Source: Arenibacter sp963972175 (GTDB taxonomy: Bacteria; Bacteroidota; Bacteroidia; Flavobacteriales; Flavobacteriaceae). From it: 6,846 nt of DNA. How positions within the stretch are numbered: the first letter of the stretch is position 1; each line of letters opens with the position of its first letter. Positions 1 through 6,559 of the stretch are shown here, piece after piece. The stretch is taken from contig CAXAVP010000241.1 in the NCBI GenBank assembly GCA_963972175.1, forward strand, positions 1 through 6,846, written 5' to 3'. The position numbers and the translations under genes are program-made. Below the pieces are notes generated by a model. The model saw only the letters and a program-made list of their open reading frames with translations, had not been told where the DNA came from and did not search any database.

Positions 1-206
1 AAAAATGTGTTTAAAGTGATCATAGTATGATAATTTAAGGTAACAAAGGTACTAAAAAAGATATTAGAATGCCGTAAATTTTAACTTCTATAATGTATTT
101 TAAGTCCTCTAAATTAGAATATATTTTGCTAATAAATACTTTTGTAATGTAATTACAATAGAATATCAAATATAAACATAAAAGAATTAAAGTTAAATAC
201 TAACCT
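1..206. other. AT-rich non-coding leader region
   Basis: All three forward frames hit stop codons within the first 30 bases, and no reverse-strand reading frame with coding character was seen, so this stretch does not appear to hold a gene or the tail of one. It is very rich in A and T and leads into the M23 peptidase gene. It contains one further perfect TAnnTTTG match on the + strand (137-144) and one on the - strand (167-174). Either could be chance in such AT-rich DNA. No convincing terminator, RNA gene or repeat was found. Confidence 0.6.
137..144 (+). promoter_or_regulatory. possible secondary -7 promoter element (TACTTTTG)
   Basis: The sequence matches the Bacteroidota -7 consensus TAnnTTTG at all six fixed positions. 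A weak -33 candidate (TTAG at 114-117, one mismatch to TTTG) lies 19 nt upstream, within the usual spacing. If used, it would give the M23 peptidase mRNA a leader of roughly 70-75 nt. The AT-rich context makes a chance match quite likely, and the element at 207-214 competes with it. Confidence 0.3.
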
Positions 207-214
207 TATCTTTG
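207..214 (+). promoter_or_regulatory. -7 promoter element (TATCTTTG) for the M23 gene
   Basis: This is a perfect match to the Bacteroidota -7 element TAnnTTTG, ending only 6 nt before the ATG at 221. A convincing -33 TTTG is not visible; the best candidate is TTA at 187-189, 17 nt upstream. If the element works as in Bacteroides and Flavobacterium, transcription would start about 3-7 nt downstream of it, giving a nearly leaderless mRNA. That would exclude the in-frame TTG at 212 as a start, because it lies inside the element. Confidence 0.55.
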
Positions 215-220
215 TTCATT

Positions 221-1090
221 ATGGCCAAAAAGGTAAAGAAAAGAAAGGAGATAAAACAGAAGCTATTACATAAGTATCGTCTGGTAATTCTTAATGAAAG
301 TACTTTTGAAGAAAAGATTTCATTTAAACTTAGTAGGATGAATGTTTTTGTAACGGGTTCCCTCTTTATTATTGGGTTGATAGGCTTCACTATATTGCTA
401 ATAGCCTTCACCCCACTTAGGGAATATATCCCTGGTTACTCTTCTACCAAGTTAAAGCGACAGGCTACGGAACTCACCTACAGGACGGACTCACTTGTTG
501 CTACCTTAAATTATACCAATAGGTATTTAGATAATATCAGGAAGGTGCTCCGCGGTGATATTGAGAATAATGAAATTAATAGGGATTCCTTGTTTGAACA
601 ATATAAGTTGGACCCATCCAATGTTGACCTTACTCCTATAAGGGAAGATTCGCTGTTAAGGGCAGAGGTTGCCCTAGAGGACAAATACAATTTATTTGAA
701 CGGAACATCAATAACCCCGGGCAAGTATTGTTTTCTCCTCTTAGCGGTACTATCTCCCAAGGTTTTGAAGCTGAAAACAAGCATTTTGCCGTAGACGTTG
801 CAGCCCCTAAAGACAGTCCTATAAAGGCCGTCGCCAATGGTACCGTGGTATTTGCCGAGTGGACGGCCGAAACGGGTTATGTAATTATTTTAGAGCATGT
901 AGACGGACTCCTAAGTGTATACAAACACAATGGCGCCTTAAATAAAAGTCAGGGTGATGTGGTAAGGTCGGGAGAGGTTATTGCATCGGTAGGCAACACG
1001 GGTGAACTTACGACCGGGCCACACCTACATTTTGAACTTTGGAGCAATGGCAGCCCTATCAATCCCTTAAATTTTATAGATTTTAAATAA
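221..1090 (+). CDS. Membrane-anchored M23 family metallopeptidase (LytM-type)
   Basis: A predicted zinc endopeptidase that cuts peptidoglycan cross-links, held in the inner membrane with its catalytic domain in the periplasm. The 289-residue protein has a Lys/Arg-rich cytoplasmic N-terminus (1-40), one membrane segment (about 41-64), a charged, probably helical linker (75-160) and a C-terminal M23 domain (about 168-289). The expected catalytic residues are all present: H188 and D192 in HFAVD, H236 in VYKH, and H268/H270 in the HLH motif. It is therefore likely an active enzyme and not a degenerate LytM activator. The first metal motif has Ala where Gly is commonest (HxGxD), a mild change. The ATG at 221 is preferred over an in-frame TTG at 212, which lies within the -7 promoter element. 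The GH3 gene follows after 6 nt, suggesting co-transcription. The family call is secure; the exact bond cut is not known. Confidence 0.93.
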   Translation: MAKKVKKRKEIKQKLLHKYRLVILNESTFEEKISFKLSRMNVFVTGSLFIIGLIGFTILLIAFTPLREYIPGYSSTKLKRQATELTYRTDSLVATLNYTNRYLDNIRKVLRGDIENNEINRDSLFEQYKLDPSNVDLTPIREDSLLRAEVALEDKYNLFERNINNPGQVLFSPLSGTISQGFEAENKHFAVDVAAPKDSPIKAVANGTVVFAEWTAETGYVIILEHVDGLLSVYKHNGALNKSQGDVVRSGEVIASVGNTGELTTGPHLHFELWSNGSPINPLNFIDFK

Positions 1091-1096
1091 GATTAG

Positions 1097-2596
1097 ATGA
1101 GTTTAAAATCCTTTGCGGCAAAAATTTTTGCCAAGAATATTGCAAAAAAAACTGCCCAGTGGGTCAATAACCCCATTGAAACCCAGGATAAGCTTTTCAA
1201 GAGCCTACTAGCCGCTGCTCGGGAAACCGAATTTGGACGAGACCATAATTTTGCCGAAATAAAGACCCATTCCGATTTTGTAGAGCGGGTACCAATAAGG
1301 GATTATGAGGCATTAAAAGGATATGTGGAGAAAGTTGTGGACGGCGAACAAGATATCCTTTGGCCTGGAAAACCGGCCTATTTTGCCAAGACATCAGGGA
1401 CAACCTCAGGCGTAAAATATATCCCTATTACCTCAGAATCCATAAAATACCAGATAGAAGCTTCTAGAAACGCTATCCTCAATTATATTCATGAGACGGG
1501 AAATGCTAATTTTGTAGATGGCAGAATGATATTTCTACAGGGAAGTCCGGAAATGAAGGATAAAAACGGAATTAAAATTGGTAGGCTATCCGGAATATCG
1601 GCCCATTATGTCCCCAATTATCTGCAAAAAAACAGATTGCCCAGTTGGGAGACCAATTGTATAGAGGATTGGGACACCAAGGTAAATGCCATTGTTGAGG
1701 AAACCATTCATGAAAACATGACCGTCATTGCCGGTATTCCATCATGGGTGCAGATGTATTTTGAAAAATTAAATGCCAAATCGAATAAAAAAATTGGCGA
1801 TCTTTTTAAGAATTTTCAACTCTTTATCTACGGTGGGGTAAATTACGAACCCTACAGGGCCAAATTTGAAAACCTGATTGGCCGCAGGGTAGACAGTATA
1901 GAACTATTTCCGGCAAGCGAGGGTTTTTTTGCCTATCAGAATTCCCAAACAGAAAAGGGAATGCTACTCCTCTTGAATTCAGGCATCTTTTATGAGTTTG
2001 TAAAGGCCGAAGACTTTTTTAGTGATAGCGCTGAACGCCTTACCCTAAAGGATGTGGAAGTAGGGGTGAATTACGTAATGATTATTTCTACCAATGCGGG
2101 ACTATGGGCTTATAACCTAGGGGATACCGTTCAGTTTATTTCTTTAAAGCCATATAAAGTAATAGTTTCGGGAAGAATAAAGCATTTTATTTCTGCCTTT
2201 GGGGAACACGTTATTGGCAAGGAAGTGGAGGAGGCCATGAGACAGGCCATAGCGGGTACCGACGCCCGAATCAATGAATTTACAGTGGCCCCACAGATTA
2301 ATCCGGATGAAAAGGAACTTCCCTATCACGAATGGCTCATCGAATTTGAAAAGTTGCCCTCAGATATGAAGAAATTCATCAACCTATTGGATACGGCCCT
2401 GCAAAATCAGAACAGTTATTATTTTGATTTGATAGACGGAAAAATACTTCAGACCCTAAAAGTTACCCCAATAAAAGAAGGAGGCTTTCAGGAATATATG
2501 AAATCCATTGGAAAATTAGGAGGCCAAAACAAGGTACAGCGACTATCCAACGACCGAAAAGTAGCGGAAGGCTTGCAAAGCCAAATTGCCAACTAA
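1097..2596 (+). CDS. GH3 auxin-responsive promoter family protein (adenylate-forming acyl-amido synthetase-like)
   Basis: A 499-residue bacterial member of the GH3 family. Plant GH3 enzymes activate a carboxylic acid with ATP as an acyl-adenylate and join it to an amino acid; bacterial substrates are generally unknown. The three nucleotide-binding motifs of the superfamily are visible: SGTTSG at residues 100-105, FPASEG at 271-276, and YNLGD at 339-343. The hinge segment SGRIKHF begins at 358, followed by a smaller C-terminal domain with GGQNKV at 475-480, whose K479 is a plausible catalytic lysine. The length is normal for bacterial GH3 proteins. No signal peptide or membrane segment is visible, so a cytoplasmic location is expected. 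It starts 6 nt after the M23 gene without its own promoter and is probably translated from the same mRNA. The name refers to plant auxin genes only by homology; auxin conjugation here is not implied. Confidence 0.9.
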   Translation: MSLKSFAAKIFAKNIAKKTAQWVNNPIETQDKLFKSLLAAARETEFGRDHNFAEIKTHSDFVERVPIRDYEALKGYVEKVVDGEQDILWPGKPAYFAKTSGTTSGVKYIPITSESIKYQIEASRNAILNYIHETGNANFVDGRMIFLQGSPEMKDKNGIKIGRLSGISAHYVPNYLQKNRLPSWETNCIEDWDTKVNAIVEETIHENMTVIAGIPSWVQMYFEKLNAKSNKKIGDLFKNFQLFIYGGVNYEPYRAKFENLIGRRVDSIELFPASEGFFAYQNSQTEKGMLLLLNSGIFYEFVKAEDFFSDSAERLTLKDVEVGVNYVMIISTNAGLWAYNLGDTVQFISLKPYKVIVSGRIKHFISAFGEHVIGKEVEEAMRQAIAGTDARINEFTVAPQINPDEKELPYHEWLIEFEKLPSDMKKFINLLDTALQNQNSYYFDLIDGKILQTLKVTPIKEGGFQEYMKSIGKLGGQNKVQRLSNDRKVAEGLQSQIAN

Positions 2597-2604
2597 ACCT
2601 GATA

Positions 2605-2664
2605 CTGGACTTCAAAAAGCCATATATTGAAGGGAGAGTAAGGATTAGCCTTCCAATCGTCCAG
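2605..2664 (+). other. nested inverted repeats downstream of the GH3 gene
   Basis: The arms CTGGAC (2605-2610) and GTCCAG (2659-2664) are perfect complements. They enclose a second pair, TTGAAGG (2627-2633) with CCTTCCAA (2649-2656, one bulged C). A competing 6-bp pair, CTTCAA (2610-2615) with TTGAAG (2627-2632), also exists. The RNA could fold into a two-step stem or alternate between forms. It lies just after the GH3 stop codon and before the next promoter, where an mRNA 3' end is expected. There is no T-run after it, so it does not look like a classical intrinsic terminator; an RNA-stabilising or processing structure is possible. The stems are short and may be fortuitous. Confidence 0.3.
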
Positions 2665-2744
2665 GGTTCTTTGAAAGCAAACTAAATGTGCAATACGGTA
2701 TAATAGAAAAAACCGTTTAGAAATTAAATAATTGATTTATATTG

Positions 2745-2752
2745 TAGTTTTG
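2745..2752 (+). promoter_or_regulatory. -7 promoter element (TAGTTTTG) for the polysaccharide operon
   Basis: A perfect match to TAnnTTTG, followed by C as is common in Flavobacteriia, ending 9 nt before the ATG at 2762. No good -33 TTTG is present at the usual distance: TTTA at 2716-2719 is 25 nt upstream, slightly too far, and TTG at 2732-2734 is too close. The 165-nt spacer, the stop/start arrangement and this element together suggest that a separate transcript starts here with a very short leader and covers 2762-6559. Confidence 0.55.
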
Positions 2753-2761
2753 CATTAGAAT

Positions 2762-4444
2762 ATGAGTAAATCTGTCAACACTACCCGGGCCCAGGATTCC
2801 ACCAATGCCATAGAGCGTTTGTATATAACCATGCGGCATCTTTTTAATCGCGGATTTTACAAGCCTGCTGGGGTATCGGGTGCGGCACTAAAGCAGTCCT
2901 TATTACAATTAAGACCGGAAATATATGGCTCCATTGCCGAGGAAAAGGCAGAGCTCAATGGTCTTATGTATGTATTGGAGCGTTTACCGGAAGGCATAGA
3001 GCAATGTAGGTATATAAACCTTACCTCGGACGAGGGTTATTCCAGCTCCCAATTCAAGCCCATCATACCTCCCAAAAGACGTAGGAACTGCTATAGAATT
3101 GATGATGAGCAGATGAACATAGAGATTACTCGGGGAAGATCTGATATTTACGATATTCTAACCCATCTTACATTTTTGTTTATAGAATCGGAGAAAATAA
3201 GCAAGCGGGTCCTAATAGAGGATACGGACAAGACCATTCGGGATTGGACCAAATTGGAGGAAGCCACCCAAAAAGAGGATCTTAGCCAAAAGGAACGGGA
3301 AGTAGCCTTGATACATGTGGCCAATATTCTCGGCAGACCCTTTATAGACATTATGTCCGTTCACAAACTATTGTCAACCAAGACCAATCCGGAACGATTT
3401 CTAAAAATCATCTATTGGTTGGGCAAATTGGCCATTGAAGAGGAAACTACCGGAAACAAAAGGGCCATTACCTTTAGCCCCATGTTGCGGGAGCGCCTGG
3501 GGCATCACATTCACGGGGAACGATGGGCCAATACCATAAAGGAAAAACTGCAGGAAAATTTATTACAGCGCCCCATCCATATTATAAGTGCCAATATGCA
3601 CAGCGTTATGAACTCCCTTTTTGCCAGAAAGGCATTGGGAAGGGAATTTGCTGACAAAACCAATTTGGAAATTTTTGAGGCCCTGAGCATATCACAAAAT
3701 TCCAAACTACGGGATAAAGTCACCGCCTATGCCAAAAAAAATGGGATGATTGCCATAGATGATGTATCAGGCACCAATATAGACGTGCAAATTTTTGATA
3801 TGGCAAAATTGGGAAAAAATGCCTGTTGCTACGAATTTGACAAAAACGGCCCTGAAAGCGAAAAACCAGTTATATTTGTCATGGATTACGCCTTTGGGGA
3901 ACAAGCCTATGAAACCATAGACGAGCTATTAAAACCCTATAGAATTAAAAAAAACCAACAGGTATTTTTAAATATAGCCTCTATATCCATTATGGGAAAA
4001 GCAGGAATTCTTGAAGGGGGAAAAGGAGATTTAATGATACCCAATGCCCATATATTTGAAGGAACGGCGGATAACTATCCCTTTGTTAACGAATTGGGCA
4101 AGGAGGAATTTGAAGGCAATGGTTTAAAGGTGCTGGAAGGTGCCATGATAACGGTATTAGGTACTTCCTTGCAAAACAAGGATATCTTAAAGTTTTTTCA
4201 TGAATCTACCTGGAATGTTATTGGTCTGGAAATGGAAGGCGTACATTACCAAAAAGCCATACAATCGGCTTCCAAGATAAGAAAGAGCATACGGGAAGAT
4301 GTGAAGGTCCGCTATGCCTACTATGCCTCGGATAATCCCCTGGAAACGGGGAGCACCTTGGCATCCGGAGGATTGGGTACAACTGGTGTAAAACCCACTT
4401 ATTTAATTACAGATAAAATACTAACACAAATATTTAATTTTTAA
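2762..4444 (+). CDS. Uncharacterised protein (DUF6909-like) with nucleoside phosphorylase/AMP nucleosidase-like C-terminal half
   Basis: A 560-residue soluble protein of unknown function; I believe it belongs to the Bacteroidota family DUF6909, from memory only. Residues 1-260 are mostly helical and charged, with a basic patch KRRR at 105-108, and match no domain I know. From about 270 the protein resembles the nucleoside phosphorylase/nucleosidase fold. MGKAGILEGGKGDLMIP (411-427) is like the GxxGGL...GDxVIP segment, EMEG (490-493) is like the substrate-binding EMEG/EMES motif, and ASDNPL (522-527) is like the SDKPL motif of AMP nucleosidase with its catalytic Asp (here D524). Order and spacing fit that family, so cleavage of an N-glycosidic bond in a nucleoside or nucleotide is a reasonable inference, not proven. 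No signal peptide or membrane segment is seen. It opens a compact unit with the wzz-like gene (6-nt gap) and rmlB, behind its own -7 element. Confidence 0.75.
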   Translation: MSKSVNTTRAQDSTNAIERLYITMRHLFNRGFYKPAGVSGAALKQSLLQLRPEIYGSIAEEKAELNGLMYVLERLPEGIEQCRYINLTSDEGYSSSQFKPIIPPKRRRNCYRIDDEQMNIEITRGRSDIYDILTHLTFLFIESEKISKRVLIEDTDKTIRDWTKLEEATQKEDLSQKEREVALIHVANILGRPFIDIMSVHKLLSTKTNPERFLKIIYWLGKLAIEEETTGNKRAITFSPMLRERLGHHIHGERWANTIKEKLQENLLQRPIHIISANMHSVMNSLFARKALGREFADKTNLEIFEALSISQNSKLRDKVTAYAKKNGMIAIDDVSGTNIDVQIFDMAKLGKNACCYEFDKNGPESEKPVIFVMDYAFGEQAYETIDELLKPYRIKKNQQVFLNIASISIMGKAGILEGGKGDLMIPNAHIFEGTADNYPFVNELGKEEFEGNGLKVLEGAMITVLGTSLQNKDILKFFHESTWNVIGLEMEGVHYQKAIQSASKIRKSIREDVKVRYAYYASDNPLETGSTLASGGLGTTGVKPTYLITDKILTQIFNF

Positions 4445-4450
4445 GTTACT

Positions 4451-5506
4451 ATGGCCAATCAGCAACCCAATCCTACCCCTTCTTCTTCCGAGGAAGTAGA
4501 TTTAGGGCAGTTATTCCAATTAATTGGAAACGCATTTAGAAAGCTATTCCAGTTTATCGGAAATATTTTTAAGGGAATTTTTCATATCATCATCTTATTC
4601 CTGCTCTTTATACAAAGGCATTTTATAAAGTTTGTGGTTGCGGCAGTAGTTGGTCTAGCTCTAGGGATTTATTTGGACATGGTTAAAACCCCCAAATTTG
4701 TTTCTACCATGGTGGTTGAGCCTAATTTTAACAGTGTACAGCAGCTTTACAACAATATTAATTTCTACAATGAGTTGGCAGAGGCCCAAGACTCTACCGC
4801 ATTGGCGGAAGCCATGGAAGTAAGTGTTGGGGAAGCTGCAAAAATCAAGAAGTTTGTTGTGGAGTCATACTCGGATGAGAACCAAAAGGTACAATTGTTC
4901 GACAGGTTCGTGCGAAGCTTGGATTCCACCACCAAAAAGGCCATTGACATGGAGGATTACTTGGAAAATTTCAATGCTATGGATTCCCGTTTCCATACCA
5001 TTTCTGTAACGGCCACGAATAATACAGTAGCCAAAAAGATACAGCCATCCATCATCAAGTCCATTTCACGAAACGAATACTTTCGGTTGCAACAGAGTAT
5101 CAGTGATAAAAACATCAGCTTACAGGACAGTTTATATAAGAAACAACTAATGGAAGTGGATTCTTTACAACGACTTTACAAGCGGGTAATGGAAAAAGAG
5201 GCTGAAAAGCCGCTGCAAGGAACCAGTATAAGTTTAGGAGAAAATGGAGGGCAGGAAAACAAGGAATTGGCCTTGATCAATCAGGTAGATAAATTAAAAC
5301 AAAATTTGGTTTCACTTAATGAAGAACGGGCCAACAAATCCAGTATCCTCAACGTTATTTCCGCCTTTCCGCGAAGGGGTGTAGAGGTCAAAGGAATTTT
5401 TATAAGTAATAAATTTAGAATTCCAGTTGTTTTTATTGGGATTACCTTGCTCATATTAAGTATGTTGGAATTGAACACCTATTTAAAAAACTATAAAAAA
5501 GAATAG
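4451..5506 (+). CDS. Wzz-like polysaccharide chain-length/co-polymerase protein
   Basis: A 351-residue inner-membrane protein with the architecture of polysaccharide co-polymerases, which set chain length or assist export of surface polysaccharides. A Pro/Ser-rich N-terminus is followed by SEEVDLGQLF (13-22), like the DEIDL motif before the first membrane segment of Wzz proteins. Hydrophobic segments lie at about 43-54 and 60-75. A large, probably periplasmic region (80-320) contains coiled-coil-like helices (about 205-250 and 270-298). A last membrane segment (about 323-340) is followed by a short basic tail. There is no Walker A motif or tyrosine-kinase domain, so it is not a Wzc-type BY-kinase. 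It carries an 11-residue internal duplication at 21-42. It sits 6 nt after the DUF6909-like gene and 3 nt before rmlB, supporting a polysaccharide role. Sequence identity to named Wzz proteins is probably low; the call rests on topology, N-terminal motif and context. Confidence 0.75.
   Translation: MANQQPNPTPSSSEEVDLGQLFQLIGNAFRKLFQFIGNIFKGIFHIIILFLLFIQRHFIKFVVAAVVGLALGIYLDMVKTPKFVSTMVVEPNFNSVQQLYNNINFYNELAEAQDSTALAEAMEVSVGEAAKIKKFVVESYSDENQKVQLFDRFVRSLDSTTKKAIDMEDYLENFNAMDSRFHTISVTATNNTVAKKIQPSIIKSISRNEYFRLQQSISDKNISLQDSLYKKQLMEVDSLQRLYKRVMEKEAEKPLQGTSISLGENGGQENKELALINQVDKLKQNLVSLNEERANKSSILNVISAFPRRGVEVKGIFISNKFRIPVVFIGITLLILSMLELNTYLKNYKKE
4511..4576 (+). repeat. 33-bp (11-codon) degenerate tandem duplication within the wzz-like gene
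   Basis: Two adjacent in-frame 33-bp units (4511-4543 and 4544-4576) encode LFQLIGNAFRK and LFQFIGNIFKG, identical at 7 of 11 residues with three more conservative changes or hydrophobic swaps. At the DNA level I count 20 of 33 identical bases, with many third-position differences, so this is an old duplication kept at the protein level. Each unit has the hydrophobic periodicity of an amphipathic helix and together they precede the first membrane segment. Confidence 0.65.
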
Positions 5507-5509
5507 TTT

Positions 5510-6559
5510 ATGAACATCTTGGTTACCGGTGGGGCCGGTTTTATTGGCTCCCATGTGGTTAGGAGATTGGTCACCAACTATCCAAATTATCATATCTATA
5601 ATTTGGATGCCCTGACCTATGCAGGTAATCTAGAAAACTTAAAGGATATAGAGTCTGTCCCCAATTATACTTTTATAAAAGGAGATATTACAGAGTCCAA
5701 TTTTATTGATGCTATTTTTAAGAAACATAGGTTTGATGCAGTCATTCATTTAGCTGCCGAGTCGCACGTAGACCGGTCTATACATGATCCCATGGCCTTT
5801 GTAAAAACAAACGTTCTGGGAACGGTACATCTTTTAAACGCGGCCAAATCCACTTGGGAAAGGGATTATACGGGAAAACGCTTTTATCACATCAGCACGG
5901 ACGAGGTATATGGAACATTAGGGGAAACCGGCTTGTTTACCGAAACAACGGCTTATGACCCCAACTCTCCCTACTCTGCCTCCAAGGCCAGTTCCGATCA
6001 TTTTGTTAGGGCCTATGGAGAGACCTACGGCCTGCCCTATGTGATCAGTAATTGTTCCAACAATTACGGCCCCAATCAGTTTCCGGAAAAACTGATCCCC
6101 TTATTTATAAACAACATCATTAAGAATAAACCATTGCCTGTTTATGGAGATGGTAATTATACCAGGGATTGGCTATATGTATTGGATCATGCCATGGCCA
6201 TCGATTTAGTACTCCACAAAGGAAAAAATACCGAAACCTATAATATTGGGGGCTTTAATGAATGGAAAAACATTGATTTAGTAAAATTGCTCTGCAAGCA
6301 AATGGATGAAAAACTGGGTAAGACAGTAGGTGACAGCGAAAAACTTATTACATATGTAAAGGACAGACCTGGACATGATCTACGGTATGCCATTGATGCC
6401 TCAAAAATTAAGAATGAATTGGGCTGGAAACCCTCGGTTACTTTTAAGGAAGGTTTGGATAAGACAATTGACTGGTATTTGGGAAATGAGGCATGGTTAG
6501 AGAATGTAACTTCGGGAAGGTATCAGGAATATTATAAAAAACAATATTTAAACAGTTAA
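5510..6559 (+). CDS. rfbB: dTDP-glucose 4,6-dehydratase (RmlB/RfbB)
   Basis: Converts dTDP-D-glucose to dTDP-4-keto-6-deoxy-D-glucose, the second step towards dTDP-L-rhamnose and other deoxysugars, using tightly bound NAD+ in the cytoplasm. The 349-residue protein is full length for the family. It shows the Rossmann motif TGGAGFIGSH (6-15), LAAESHVDRS (81-90), the catalytic TDE triplet (T130, D131, E132) within STDEVYG, the YxxxK pair Y155/K159 in YSASK, the substrate-binding SNNYGP (183-188), and RPGHD (286-290) near the end. The SHVDRS and TDE combination separates RmlB from UDP-glucose 4-epimerase and other relatives. The ATG at 5510 follows the wzz-like stop codon by 3 nt, so translational coupling is likely. 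The other rml genes (A, C, D) are not in this window; they may lie to the right or elsewhere. The stop codon falls within an 8-bp tandem repeat. Confidence 0.96.
   Translation: MNILVTGGAGFIGSHVVRRLVTNYPNYHIYNLDALTYAGNLENLKDIESVPNYTFIKGDITESNFIDAIFKKHRFDAVIHLAAESHVDRSIHDPMAFVKTNVLGTVHLLNAAKSTWERDYTGKRFYHISTDEVYGTLGETGLFTETTAYDPNSPYSASKASSDHFVRAYGETYGLPYVISNCSNNYGPNQFPEKLIPLFINNIIKNKPLPVYGDGNYTRDWLYVLDHAMAIDLVLHKGKNTETYNIGGFNEWKNIDLVKLLCKQMDEKLGKTVGDSEKLITYVKDRPGHDLRYAIDASKIKNELGWKPSVTFKEGLDKTIDWYLGNEAWLENVTSGRYQEYYKKQYLNS

Noticed and set aside
167..174. Reverse-strand TAnnTTTG match (CAAATATA on the + strand) that could drive a divergent gene to the left
   Set aside because: No CDS start with coding character is visible to its left in the window, no -33 element is apparent, and such matches are expected by chance in DNA this AT-rich. 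A divergent gene beyond the edge cannot be excluded.
212..220. In-frame TTG start that would extend the M23 protein by three residues
   Set aside because: It overlaps the perfect -7 promoter element at 207-214, and ATG 221 gives the natural Lys-rich N-terminus.
511..837. 108-codon open frame on the - strand inside the M23 gene
   Set aside because: It is antisense to a well-supported gene, has no recognisable motif, and is explained by the composition of the sense strand.
4824..5009. 61-codon + strand frame overlapping the wzz-like gene
   Set aside because: It is wholly inside a convincing gene in another frame and encodes a low-quality sequence rich in Arg, Trp and Ser with no family resemblance.
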